From Acidobacteriota bacterium (lineage in GTDB: Bacteria; Acidobacteriota; Vicinamibacteria; Vicinamibacterales; UBA8438), in the NCBI GenBank assembly GCA_009838525.1, contig VXRJ01000018.1, positions 645,087 to 709,086 of the forward strand: a DNA stretch of 64,000 nt. Reading direction: 5' to 3'. The notes beneath the pieces were generated by a model. That model was given only the letters and a program-made list of their open reading frames with translations. It made no database searches and was not told where the DNA came from. The position numbers and the translations under genes are program-made. Positions within the stretch are counted from its first letter, which is position 1, and every line of letters begins with the position of its first letter. Shown here piece by piece: positions 45,274-53,893 of the stretch.

Positions 45274-45528
45274 TCGTGACCGTCCCATGGGAAGTCAGCA
45301 GTGCTTCAATTCCAATTCCGTCCCGCTCCGGAGCGCGGCAGCCAACAGTCGCCGCAGGGGCCGTACCGTAGCCCAAGATCCGGGCATCCTGTCAAGCCCT
45401 GCATGGGCCCACTGCTCCGGGCCTTTCGCCAGTCAGCGCACGACACCGCCAAAACGGGCGGATTTGGTAAGCTAACTGGTCGGAGAGGCGGTTGTGCGCC
45501 CGGATGGACGCGCGCCGGAGCTCGCACC

Positions 45529-46296
45529 ATGAAGCGATCAGAACGGCACCACCTGAAGGAAAACCCGCTCGCGACCTTCCTCGCGGAATTGTCCGAGACC
45601 AACTGGGTGAGCACGCGAGCGGTCACGGGCGCCGCCCTGGTGGTGGGCGCGCTGATTGTCGCCGGCACCGTCTTCGGCTGGCAGCAGTACCGTTCGTCGA
45701 GAGCGAGCGCGCTCCTCGCCTCGGCGATGGCCATCGTCGATGCGCCGGTCGCCGCCACGGACGCAACCGATGGTGCGAGCGGACCGGCGTCGAGCACGGA
45801 GCCCGGCACGCCGACGGAATTCCCCTCAGTCGCCGCCAAGCTGGAAACGGCCGTGCCGCAACTGCTTGAGGCGGCGGAAGCCTATCCGAGCCTCTCGCAG
45901 GGGATCGCCGCACGCTACCAGGCTGCGGTGGCCCTGAGCGTGCTCGGAAGGACCGAAGAAGCGGATACCCAGTACCAGCAGGTCATGGAATTGGACGGAG
46001 ACGGTACCTACGCTCGAATGGCCCGTCTCGGCCGTGCCGAGGCACTGTTGGCCACCGGTGACTACGACGGCGCCATCACCCTCCTGGCCGAGGCGTCGGC
46101 CGCGCCGGCAACCGACGGCGCGGGACTGCCGCGCGATGCCCTGCTGATGCGTCTCGGCCAAGTGTACGCGCTGGCCGGCCAATCGGCCGAGGCGGTCTCC
46201 ACCTTCCGTCAGTTGATTGATGAATTCCCGGCCTCCGGGTACCGCTTCGAGGCCCAGCGCGAACTCAATACCCTCCCGCAACCGGGCGACGGGTAG
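45529..46296 (+). CDS. YfgM-like membrane-anchored TPR protein
   Basis: This is a 255-residue protein. The polar N-terminus (KRSERHHLKENPLATFLAEL) precedes one transmembrane helix (TGAALVVGALIVAGTVFGWQ, about 30-50) and a periplasmic TPR region (YQAAVALSVLGRTEEADTQY, LGQVYALAGQSAEAVSTFR). This layout resembles YfgM, which works at the SecYEG translocon, so a chaperone-like role is possible. GGAG lies eight bases before the ATG. The preceding 240 bases hold only a weak TAAGCT (45467-45472) as possible -10. Confidence 0.8.
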   Translation: MKRSERHHLKENPLATFLAELSETNWVSTRAVTGAALVVGALIVAGTVFGWQQYRSSRASALLASAMAIVDAPVAATDATDGASGPASSTEPGTPTEFPSVAAKLETAVPQLLEAAEAYPSLSQGIAARYQAAVALSVLGRTEEADTQYQQVMELDGDGTYARMARLGRAEALLATGDYDGAITLLAEASAAPATDGAGLPRDALLMRLGQVYALAGQSAEAVSTFRQLIDEFPASGYRFEAQRELNTLPQPGDG

Positions 46297-46324
46297 ACAC
46301 CCCGCCTTGCCTGGCGCACCAGCC

Positions 46325-47212
46325 ATGCACGCCGGCAGTTTCACCGTCGGCCTCGTGCAGATGCAATGGCCCGGATCCACAGCCGCCGCACACGATGCGG
46401 CCGAGGCGGGAATCCGCGAGGCGGTGGGGCAGGGAGCCCAGATTGTGTGCCTCCAGGAGCTCTTCGGTTCTCCCTATTTCTGCCAGAAGGAAGATGCCGC
46501 CTGTTTCGACCTGGCGGAGGCGCTGCCAGGCCCAACCACGGACCGGTTCGCGGCGGTCGCGCGTGAACTGGAGGCGGTGCTTGTCGTTCCCGTCTTCGAA
46601 CGGCGAACCGCTGGCCTCTACCACAACACGGCGGCAGTGATCGATGCGTCGGGGGAACTGCTCGGGACGTATCGAAAAATGCACATTCCGGACGATCCCC
46701 AGTACTACGAGAAGTTCTACTTCGCACCCGGCGATCTGGGGTACCCGGTGTTCGAGACGCGCTACGCCCGGCTCGGTGTCCTGATCTGCTGGGATCAGTG
46801 GTACCCCGAAGCGGCGCGCCTCATGGCTCTGGGGGGAGCGGAACTGATCTGTTATCCGACCGCCATCGGATGGCCAGCCACCGAGCCCGGACCGGAAGGC
46901 GAGGCGGAACGCGACGCCTGGCGCACGGTGCAACGGGGGCATGCCGTGGCGAATGGCATCTGGGTGGCGTCCGTGAATCGCGTCGGCGTGGAAAGCTCCT
47001 CGTCCGACCGCCTGCGGTTCTGGGGTAGCTCCTTCGTATGCGATCCGGCCGGACGGGTCGTGGCGGAAGCGTCGGAGGAAGCCGCCGTCGTCGTCGCGCG
47101 ATGCGAGCGCAATCTGGTGGAACAACAGCGCCGCGCCTGGCCCTTCCTTCGTGACCGGCGGGTCGAAACCTACGCACCCCTGAGCCGGCGGTTTCTCGAC
47201 GGCCGCGAATGA
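46325..47212 (+). CDS. aguB: N-carbamoylputrescine amidohydrolase
   Basis: This is a 295-residue nitrilase-superfamily enzyme cleaving N-carbamoylputrescine to putrescine, ammonia and CO2. The triad is visible: Glu in VCLQELFGSPYFCQ, Lys in TYRKMHIPDDPQYYEKFYF, and Cys in VLICWDQWYPEAARLMAL. The segment FYFAPGDLGYPVFET and the Gly-Trp-Pro region YPTAIGWP are typical of AguB. The stop overlaps the aguA start (ATGA), which confirms the pathway. Confidence 0.96.
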   Translation: MHAGSFTVGLVQMQWPGSTAAAHDAAEAGIREAVGQGAQIVCLQELFGSPYFCQKEDAACFDLAEALPGPTTDRFAAVARELEAVLVVPVFERRTAGLYHNTAAVIDASGELLGTYRKMHIPDDPQYYEKFYFAPGDLGYPVFETRYARLGVLICWDQWYPEAARLMALGGAELICYPTAIGWPATEPGPEGEAERDAWRTVQRGHAVANGIWVASVNRVGVESSSSDRLRFWGSSFVCDPAGRVVAEASEEAAVVVARCERNLVEQQRRAWPFLRDRRVETYAPLSRRFLDGRE

Positions 47213-48294
47213 GTGCGCAAGTCGCCGGCGCCCGGATGCCGGCGGAGTGGGAGCCACATGCGGCCACGTGGCTCGTCTGGCCCCACAACCGTGACGACTG
47301 GGGCGTCAAAACCGGCGCCGTCGAGTGGTGCTACGTCGAGATGATCCGTCATCTGGTACGTGCTGAGCGCGTAGCACTCGTCTGCCAGGATGCGCGCGTG
47401 CGTCAGCGCGCGTGCAGTCGCCTCGAGCGATCCGGGGTCGACATGGCGCGCATCGACCTTCATTTGATCGCGACGAACCGCTCGTGGATTCGCGACAGCG
47501 GACCCATCTTCGTCGTGCGCGGCACGGGGCCGCGCAGGACCGTCCTGGCCACCGACTGGCGTTTCACGGGGTGGTCGCGGTACCGCGCGCATGCGCTGGA
47601 CGACGCACTGCCCCGACACATCGCACGGCGTCTCGGAATGAAACGGATCGACTTGCGTGACGGAGCTGGCCGCGTCGTTCTCGAGGGCGGCAGCATCGAT
47701 GTCGACGGCTCCGGCTTACTGCTGACGACCGAGACCTGCCTGCTCGGCCATGCGCAAGCGCGCAATCCCGGACTCTCACGCGAGGTGCTGGAACAGATCC
47801 TTGAACGGTTCCTGGGAGTCAAGCAGGTGCTGTGGCTGCCGGGTGGCGACGGAGAAACGGTGCTGGCTGGCGACGATACCCACGGGCACGTCGACAACGT
47901 GGCGCGCTTCGTCGGACCGGCAACCGTATTGGCGGCCGAAACGGACAATCGGCACGATCCGCGCTACCCGCTCCTCGCGGCGAACATGGCGCGGCTTCGG
48001 TCGCTACGCACGGCGCAGGGCAGAACCATCGGCGTGATCCCGATCCGGATGCCGCGGCCACTCGTCTTCGACGGAGAACCGCTGCCGGCAAGCTACCTCA
48101 ACTTCTACATTGCGAACGACGTTGTGCTCGTGCCTACGTTCAACGACCCGGCGGATCGCGACGCGCTCTCGACCCTCGCCAACTGCTTCCCCGAAAGGGA
48201 GGTGGTAGGCATCCACGCCGTCGATCTGATCGTGGGTCTGGGCGCCATCCATTGCGTCACGCAACAACAGCCGACCGGCCACAACAGCCCGTGA
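47209..48294 (+). CDS. aguA: Agmatine deiminase
   Basis: This is a 361-residue guanidino-modifying enzyme that converts agmatine to N-carbamoylputrescine for AguB. Motifs are WEPHAATWLVWPHNRDDWG, NRSWIRDSGPIFVV, VVLEGGSIDVDGSGLLLTTE, DDTHGHVDNVARFV, and the nucleophilic Cys in GLGAIHCVTQQQP. The length is typical. It is translationally coupled to aguB. Arginine decarboxylase is not in the window. Confidence 0.96.
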   Translation: MSAQVAGARMPAEWEPHAATWLVWPHNRDDWGVKTGAVEWCYVEMIRHLVRAERVALVCQDARVRQRACSRLERSGVDMARIDLHLIATNRSWIRDSGPIFVVRGTGPRRTVLATDWRFTGWSRYRAHALDDALPRHIARRLGMKRIDLRDGAGRVVLEGGSIDVDGSGLLLTTETCLLGHAQARNPGLSREVLEQILERFLGVKQVLWLPGGDGETVLAGDDTHGHVDNVARFVGPATVLAAETDNRHDPRYPLLAANMARLRSLRTAQGRTIGVIPIRMPRPLVFDGEPLPASYLNFYIANDVVLVPTFNDPADRDALSTLANCFPEREVVGIHAVDLIVGLGAIHCVTQQQPTGHNSP

Positions 48295-48305
48295 GGCAGG
48301 CTTCC

Positions 48306-49394
48306 TCAGGCTTCCGCGGCTTCGCCATCGAAATGATCGACGGGGACGGGCCGGCCGTCCACCACGAGGATGCGGTCCTTTAGGTCGAACGCCGGTGGCC
48401 GGCGCATCGAGAGCTCGTCAGTGGCGGACCCCGCCAGCGCGGTGGCGATGATCGGCAAGGCGACGGTCGCATCGGCGGACACCGTCACGCGATCCGCGTC
48501 ACCAGCCAGCTTGCCCCAGCTCTCCGCTTCGTCGAGGGTCGATCCGCTCGCGCCTCCGAAGTGCGGCACGTCCGTTACGACCTGAAGCGCGTAGCGGTGT
48601 CCCTCGATGCCGTCGCGATAGAACGCCGCCTGGACGCTCGCCTGGTTGATGAAGTTCTTCGGCGTGCCGCCTCCCAGAACCACGGACGCGGTCCGCGGGC
48701 GGCGGATCACAAGGTTGGCGGATTCGATGATGTCGCCAATGACGTCGATCTGACCCGCCTCGGCGGCGTCGTGACGCGCTTGCGACAGTCCCATCCCGAG
48801 GGACGAGTCGGCGATGGCGGGGCAGAAAATGGGGACGTTCGCCCGGTAGGCCGCGGTCAGAATACCGTCCGCGCCCGTTTCATTCCAGAGTCGTTCACCC
48901 AGCCGGTAAAGGAACTCGCGCGTGGTGTGTCGTCTCGGCTCCAGGGTCGCGGCGAATCCCGCAATCCAGATGTCGTTGCGGACGAACTCATCTTCATCGA
49001 CAAACGTGTCGTAAACACGGTCGATACGAGCATCGGCCAGCGCCCGGTCATCGGTCCGAGGCGAACCGATGAAGTGGCGCTGACCACGTGTCTCGTGCAG
49101 GTCGTGGTACAGGTTCGCGCCGGTCGACACTACGCAGTCGACGGCGCGCCGGTGAATCAAGTCGGCGAGGATCAACCGCAATCCCCCCGCGCTGAGAGCC
49201 CCGGCAATGCCCAGAAAGATCAGTAGCTCGTCGCCGAGCATCCTCTGCCATACCCGATGGGCCGCAGCGAGGTTCCGTCCCTGGAACGAGATCCGCTCCA
49301 TCCGCCGAAGCACCTCGTCAACCGGGAGACCTCCTTCTACCCGGTAGGGTTCGACCGGCGTGGCAAGAAACCGCGACTTCTTGGACCTGGTCAT
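48306..49394 (-). CDS. Deoxyhypusine synthase family enzyme (probable homospermidine-type aminobutyltransferase)
   Basis: This is a 362-residue NAD-dependent member of the deoxyhypusine synthase family. It has FLGIAGALSAGGLRLILADL, VDCVVSTGANLYHDLHE, PIFCPAIADSSLGMGL, SVVLGGGTPKNFINQA and GASGSTLDEAESWGKL. Lys295 in SWGK corresponds to the catalytic Lys329 of human DHS. Bacteria lack eIF5A, so the acceptor must be different. Bacterial members include homospermidine synthases that use putrescine. It lies end-to-end with aguA, and tsaB is 11 bases upstream in the same direction. Substrate and product are inferred. Confidence 0.88.
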   Translation of the reverse strand: MTRSKKSRFLATPVEPYRVEGGLPVDEVLRRMERISFQGRNLAAAHRVWQRMLGDELLIFLGIAGALSAGGLRLILADLIHRRAVDCVVSTGANLYHDLHETRGQRHFIGSPRTDDRALADARIDRVYDTFVDEDEFVRNDIWIAGFAATLEPRRHTTREFLYRLGERLWNETGADGILTAAYRANVPIFCPAIADSSLGMGLSQARHDAAEAGQIDVIGDIIESANLVIRRPRTASVVLGGGTPKNFINQASVQAAFYRDGIEGHRYALQVVTDVPHFGGASGSTLDEAESWGKLAGDADRVTVSADATVALPIIATALAGSATDELSMRRPPAFDLKDRILVVDGRPVPVDHFDGEAAEA

Positions 49395-49405
49395 GGAGCG
49401 GCGGG

Positions 49406-50110
49406 CTAGCGTCCTCGTTCCCGGGCGCGCACTGCGTCGGGGCGGCGAACGTACAACGGCTGTACCGCGTGCGGCTCGACGGCGGTGTCAACCGTTTCGA
49501 CAGCCAGGCGGATCATCGCGGGAGCGAGCGGCGGCGGCTCGCGCAGCTTCCCACGTGATCCCAGCCTCGCGTCGAGCAGATCGCGCGTCGCCTCGATGCC
49601 GTCGCCTATCACCGTTAGGGAGCGACTCGCCAGTAGGGGCGCCCAGTAGTCCAGCAGCGCCGCCGCCGGACCAACGCGCGGCTCGTCGAGGGGAGTCCGC
49701 CCGTCGGCATCGTAGAGGCCGCCGAAGATCTCCTGCCGCTGTCCGTCCATCCAGACGACGACCCGCTCCTGGGCGGTTTCTCCCTGCGGACCGGTATCCG
49801 CGCCAATCCGGGCAAGGACATCCAGCGTCGACAGCGGTACGACCGGACGCCCCGCGGCGAGTGCAAGCGCCTGCACGGTCGCGATGCCGACACGGAGACC
49901 GGTGAACGATCCGGGGCCGATCGCAACGGAATAGTAGTCGATGCCGGCCAGGGCAACCCCGGCGGTACCAGCCAGCCCAATCAGGTCGTTGGGCAGGCGC
50001 TCGCCATGCGTCCGGGACGGATCGCCCCGCAGGGAGGCAACTACGTTGCCGTCCTGGGCAACCGCCGCGCTGCCACCCCGTGTGCTCGTGTCAAGCGCCA
50101 GAATCCACAT
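49406..50110 (-). CDS. tsaB: tRNA threonylcarbamoyladenosine biosynthesis protein TsaB
   Basis: This is a 234-residue ASKHA-fold partner of TsaD for the t6A37 modification of ANN-reading tRNAs. It has MWILALDTSTRGGSAAVAQD at the start, IDYYSVAIGPGSFTGLRVGI, and the TsaB-typical end PLYVRRPDAV. It starts from ATG 50110 with AGGGA nearby, divergent from mutS. TsaD is not in the window. The gene 11 bases downstream is a polyamine-type enzyme. Confidence 0.93.
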   Translation of the reverse strand: MWILALDTSTRGGSAAVAQDGNVVASLRGDPSRTHGERLPNDLIGLAGTAGVALAGIDYYSVAIGPGSFTGLRVGIATVQALALAAGRPVVPLSTLDVLARIGADTGPQGETAQERVVVWMDGQRQEIFGGLYDADGRTPLDEPRVGPAAALLDYWAPLLASRSLTVIGDGIEATRDLLDARLGSRGKLREPPPLAPAMIRLAVETVDTAVEPHAVQPLYVRRPDAVRARERGR

Positions 50111-50135
50111 GAGCGGTCCCTGATGGTGGCGATGC

Positions 50136-50141
50136 TACCAT
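50136..50141 (+). promoter_or_regulatory. -10 element TACCAT for mutS, overlapping the divergent TAGCAT of tsaB
   Basis: TACCAT ends seven bases before the mutS ATG (50149), which fits a leaderless message. On the minus strand TAGCAT (50137-50132) overlaps it and lies 21 bases before tsaB. The two promoters probably exclude each other. Confidence 0.5.
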
Positions 50142-50148
50142 CGGCACG

Positions 50149-52854
50149 ATGACCGCCTCGCCGCTGACGCTGACGGAGGCACGCCGCCATGCCACTCCCG
50201 CGATGCGTCAGTACCTCGACGCAAAGGCCCAACACCCGGACGCCCTGATCCTCTTCCGTATGGGCGACTTCTACGAGCTCTTCTTCGATGACGCCGTAAC
50301 TGCGGCCCGCGAGCTCGAACTGACGTTGACGTCGCGCTCGAAAAACGCCGCTGGGGGCGAGATTCCCATGTGCGGGGTTCCACACCACGCAATCGACGGC
50401 TATCTGGTCCGCCTTGTCAAGAAGGGGTACCGAGTCGCGCTTTGCGAGCAGATGGAAGACCCGAGAAAGGCGAAGGGCCTGGTCCGTCGGGAGGTCGTGC
50501 GCGTCGTCTCGCCCGGCACGTTGACCGACAGCGGGTATCTCGAATCACGTGAATCGGTGTTCCTGGTGGCGATCGCGCCAGAGCAGGCGGGAGGCCTACC
50601 CAAGGGGATTCCAGCATACGGACTGGCGACGGCCGATTTGTCGACTGGCGAGTTCCGCGTCTCTCAGCACGCTGGTGCGTCTGCCGCCGCATTGGTGGCG
50701 GACGAGCTGGCCGCACTCCGTCCGCGCGAATTGTTGCTGCCGTCCGAAAACGGGGCAACGCCGACGATGCCCGGGCTCGACGCCGGAATCCGCGTCACGG
50801 GCGCCGCTCCCTGGACCTTCGATCTGAACCATGCGATCCGTGCGTTGACCGAACAGTTGGGGACCGCATCGCTTGACGGCTTCGGCCTGGCGCCCGATCG
50901 CCACTCGGCGGCGATCTGCGCCGCGGGCGCGCTGGTTCACTATCTTCGCGAAACGCAGAAGGCAGAGCTTGCGCACTTTGCAACACTCGAATTCCGTCCC
51001 GAAGCAGACTATCTGCTGTTAGACGCGGCGACGTTCGAACATCTGGAGATCCTGCGGGGCGCGAACGACGCGCGAACCGGATCGCTCGTGGCCGAACTGG
51101 ATCTGACCACTACCGCGATGGGCGGCCGTCTGCTCCGCGCGTGGCTGCAGCGGCCGCTCGCCTCGCGGGATCCAATCCGCGACCGGCTGGACGCAGTCGG
51201 TGAGTTCGCCGCGGGTACGACGCTCCGGACACGCGTCCGGACCGTGTTGAAATGCGTACAGGATCTCGAGCGGCTGATCTCCCGCGTCGCCCTCGGCACC
51301 GCGGGACCGCGCGAGTTGCTTGCCCTGGGTCGCTCGGTCGCCGCCATACCGGACCTCCTGCCGATCGTGGCCGAGTTGCGCGCCCCGCTCTGCGTGAAGC
51401 TGGTCGGCGAGCTGGACGAGCTGGCGGATGTCCGCAAGCGCGTCCTCTCGACGCTGACCGACGACCCGCCGGCCCTTGCGCGGGATGGTGGAGCGATCCG
51501 CAAAGGAGTGGATCCCGAGCTGGACGCGCTGCGGAACATGAGCGGCGACGCGAAGCACGCGATCGCCGCAATGGAAACCTCTGAACGGAAACGGACCGGC
51601 ATAACGAACCTCAAGGTCCGATTCAACCGGGTCTTTGGCTACTACATCGAAGTATCGAAGTCGAACCTGGAGGCAGTACCCGACGACTACACGCGGAAAC
51701 AGACGGTGGCGACGGGGGAGCGGTTCAGCACCCCCGCCCTGAAGGAGTACGAGCAGAAGGTGCTCACCGCGGACGAACGGATCGTGGAGCGTGAGCAGGC
51801 ACTGGTGGAGGAGCTTCGCCTTGGGGTGCTAGCCGAAGCGGAACGGGTGCAGCGGACCGCGCGTGCCCTGGCCACGCTGGATGTCCTGGCGACATTCGCC
51901 GAAATCGCCACCCGGCGGGACTATGTCAAGCCGGCGATCGCCGAGGACCGCGAGCTGACCATCACCGATGGCCGCCACCCGGTGGTGGAAAGGACCGTCG
52001 ACGGCTTCGTTCCGAACGACCTTCACCTCAACGATACCGATCACCAGGTGCTGTTGCTCACCGGACCCAACATGGGAGGCAAGTCGACCTTTCTTCGACA
52101 GGCGGCCCTGATCGTGCTGATGGCGCAGGCGGGCTCGTTCGTCCCGGCTCGCGCGGCGTCACTGCCGGTGGCAGATCGCATTTTCGCCCGGATCGGCGCC
52201 TCCGACAACATCGCGCGCGGCCAGTCGACCTTCATGATCGAGATGCAGGAGACGGCGAAGATCCTCCACCAGGCGACCTCCGACAGCCTGGTGCTGCTCG
52301 ACGAGATTGGCCGCGGCACCGCGACATTCGATGGATTGAGCATTGCCTGGGCGGTGGCCGAACATCTGGTGAGCAACCCGCGCGCCCGGCCGCGAACGCT
52401 ATTTGCGACGCACTACCACGAACTGACCGATCTCGCCGACACGCACGCCGCAGCGGTCAACTATCACGTCGCGGCGCGCGAATGGAGGGATGGCATCGTC
52501 TTTCTTCGAAAGGTCGAGCCGGGACGCTCCGACCGCAGCTATGGCATCCATGTCGCTCGTCTCGCGGGACTGCCTCCCGAGACGGTAGCCCGTGCCCGGA
52601 CCATTCTTGCGGGCCTCGAGCGCGACGAACTATCGCGCGGCGGACGGCCGTCGTTCAGTGGCCCCTCGATTGCGAGTGACCGTACCCAGCCTCAGCTCGC
52701 CCTGTTCGAGCGCGCGGCGCCACCCCCCGCGGAGGGGGAGGCGGCGGAGCGAATCCGGAGCGTCGATCTCGACGAAACGACACCCAGGGAAGCCCACGCG
52801 CTGCTGACCGACCTGCAACGGCTTCTTGGCGTGGATGACTCCGAACGACGGTAG
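50149..52854 (+). CDS. mutS: DNA mismatch repair protein MutS
   Basis: This is a 901-residue mismatch sensor. The N-terminal domain has the mismatch-wedging region LILFRMGDFYELFFDDA with Phe-x-Glu and KNAAGGEIPMCGVPHHA. The clamp follows, then the ATPase with LLLTGPNMGGKSTFLRQAAL, DNIARGQSTFMIEMQETA, LLDEIGRGTATFDGLSIAW and FATHYHELTDL. The C-terminus has TPREAHALLTDLQRLL as in beta-clamp-linked MutS1 tails. The length is typical. It is predicted leaderless. Confidence 0.97.
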   Translation: MTASPLTLTEARRHATPAMRQYLDAKAQHPDALILFRMGDFYELFFDDAVTAARELELTLTSRSKNAAGGEIPMCGVPHHAIDGYLVRLVKKGYRVALCEQMEDPRKAKGLVRREVVRVVSPGTLTDSGYLESRESVFLVAIAPEQAGGLPKGIPAYGLATADLSTGEFRVSQHAGASAAALVADELAALRPRELLLPSENGATPTMPGLDAGIRVTGAAPWTFDLNHAIRALTEQLGTASLDGFGLAPDRHSAAICAAGALVHYLRETQKAELAHFATLEFRPEADYLLLDAATFEHLEILRGANDARTGSLVAELDLTTTAMGGRLLRAWLQRPLASRDPIRDRLDAVGEFAAGTTLRTRVRTVLKCVQDLERLISRVALGTAGPRELLALGRSVAAIPDLLPIVAELRAPLCVKLVGELDELADVRKRVLSTLTDDPPALARDGGAIRKGVDPELDALRNMSGDAKHAIAAMETSERKRTGITNLKVRFNRVFGYYIEVSKSNLEAVPDDYTRKQTVATGERFSTPALKEYEQKVLTADERIVEREQALVEELRLGVLAEAERVQRTARALATLDVLATFAEIATRRDYVKPAIAEDRELTITDGRHPVVERTVDGFVPNDLHLNDTDHQVLLLTGPNMGGKSTFLRQAALIVLMAQAGSFVPARAASLPVADRIFARIGASDNIARGQSTFMIEMQETAKILHQATSDSLVLLDEIGRGTATFDGLSIAWAVAEHLVSNPRARPRTLFATHYHELTDLADTHAAAVNYHVAAREWRDGIVFLRKVEPGRSDRSYGIHVARLAGLPPETVARARTILAGLERDELSRGGRPSFSGPSIASDRTQPQLALFERAAPPPAEGEAAERIRSVDLDETTPREAHALLTDLQRLLGVDDSERR

Positions 52855-52888
52855 TGATCGTCCACTCTCGGGGCCGCCCACCACCCGG

Positions 52889-52917
52889 TTGAAACGGCCC
52901 ATGCCGTGTGATACGTT
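52889..52917 (+). promoter_or_regulatory. Promoter of the DUF465-psd-pssA unit
   Basis: TTGAAA (52889-52894), a 17-base spacer and TACGTT (52912-52917) form a plausible sigma-70 promoter. The leader of about 55 bases ends in CAGGAGGCGCC before the ATG. Confidence 0.55.
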
Positions 52918-52978
52918 GCAGTCGGAATGCGCAATCGGCGGTCAGTCCTAAGCAACGATATCCCGGACAGGAGGCGCC

Positions 52979-53194
52979 ATGACGCGAGAGCAGCACGCCC
53001 GTGAAGTGTTGCTGCAGGAGGACGACGAGTACCGTCGTCTGGCCGAGCAGCATCAGCAACTGGAATCCCGCCTTGACGAGCTGCTCGGCAACCGTTACCC
53101 CTCCGGCGCCGATGACCTGGAACGAACCACCCTCAAGAAGCAGAAGCTGCAGGTGAAGGATCGCATGGAGCGGATCCTCCGCCGCCATCTGTGA
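52979..53194 (+). CDS. DUF465 (YdcH-like) small protein
   Basis: This is a 71-residue, highly charged, helical protein, recognised as DUF465 by the pattern DDEYRRLAEQHQQLESRLDE and KKQKLQVKDRMERIL, which probably forms a coiled coil. A strong AGGAGG precedes the ATG. It overlaps psd by GTGA. Function is unknown. Confidence 0.92.
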   Translation: MTREQHAREVLLQEDDEYRRLAEQHQQLESRLDELLGNRYPSGADDLERTTLKKQKLQVKDRMERILRRHL

Positions 53195-53871
53195 CCATCG
53201 ATCGCGCCGGAATCCCGTTCATCGCGGCCCCCGCCCTGGCGGGGGGCACGCTTTGGCTTGTCGGACAGCCGGCGATCGGTGCAGCGCTGGTGCTGATCGC
53301 CGGAGCCATCACGCTGTTCTTCCGGGACCCGGAGCGTCCCTTGCCGGCTGGCGTGAGTCCGGATGCAGTTCTCGCGCCAGCGGATGGCACGGTACTCCAT
53401 GCCGGGGAACCCGATCCGGAAGCTGCCCCCGAGGGCGCCTGGTGGCAGGTGAGCATTTTCCTGTCCCTCCTTGATGTCCACGTGAACCGCGTGCCCATCG
53501 GCGGGCAAGTCGTCTCCGTCAACCACCGCCCGGGGCGGTTTCTACCCGCGTTTCATCAGCACGCGGCTGACCGGAACGAACGGACCGAGGTGCTGATCGA
53601 CCATGACGGCCAGCCGGTCGTCTTTCATCAGGTCGTGGGAGTGCTGGCGCGCCGGGTCGTGTGCCGCATAGAACCTGGAATGGAGGTGGCACAGGGACAG
53701 CGGTTCGGTATCATGAAGTTCGGATCGCGCATGGACCTGTTTGTTCCCCGCTCGGCGAAGCTCGTAGTGGCGGTTGGGCAAACGGTGCGTGGCGGGGAGA
53801 CCGTCCTGGCTCGCCTGGCAGCCTGTAGTGAGACCCCACGCCGCACCGAGAGCGGCGAGGCGCCCGGCTGA
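53191..53871 (+). CDS. psd: Phosphatidylserine decarboxylase, archaeal-type
   Basis: This is a 226-residue membrane-associated pyruvoyl enzyme making phosphatidylethanolamine. It has FFRDPERPLPAGVSPDAVLA, SIFLSLLDVHVNRVPIGG with the Asp/His pair, and the self-processing site KFGSRMDLFVP, whose Ser becomes the pyruvoyl group. Two hydrophobic stretches lie near the N-terminus. The GTG start overlaps the DUF465 stop. It is the short family form without the extended N-domain and is followed directly by pssA. Confidence 0.95.
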   Translation: MTIDRAGIPFIAAPALAGGTLWLVGQPAIGAALVLIAGAITLFFRDPERPLPAGVSPDAVLAPADGTVLHAGEPDPEAAPEGAWWQVSIFLSLLDVHVNRVPIGGQVVSVNHRPGRFLPAFHQHAADRNERTEVLIDHDGQPVVFHQVVGVLARRVVCRIEPGMEVAQGQRFGIMKFGSRMDLFVPRSAKLVVAVGQTVRGGETVLARLAACSETPRRTESGEAPG

Positions 53872-53893
53872 CGAGGCGCGACGAGACACAAGA

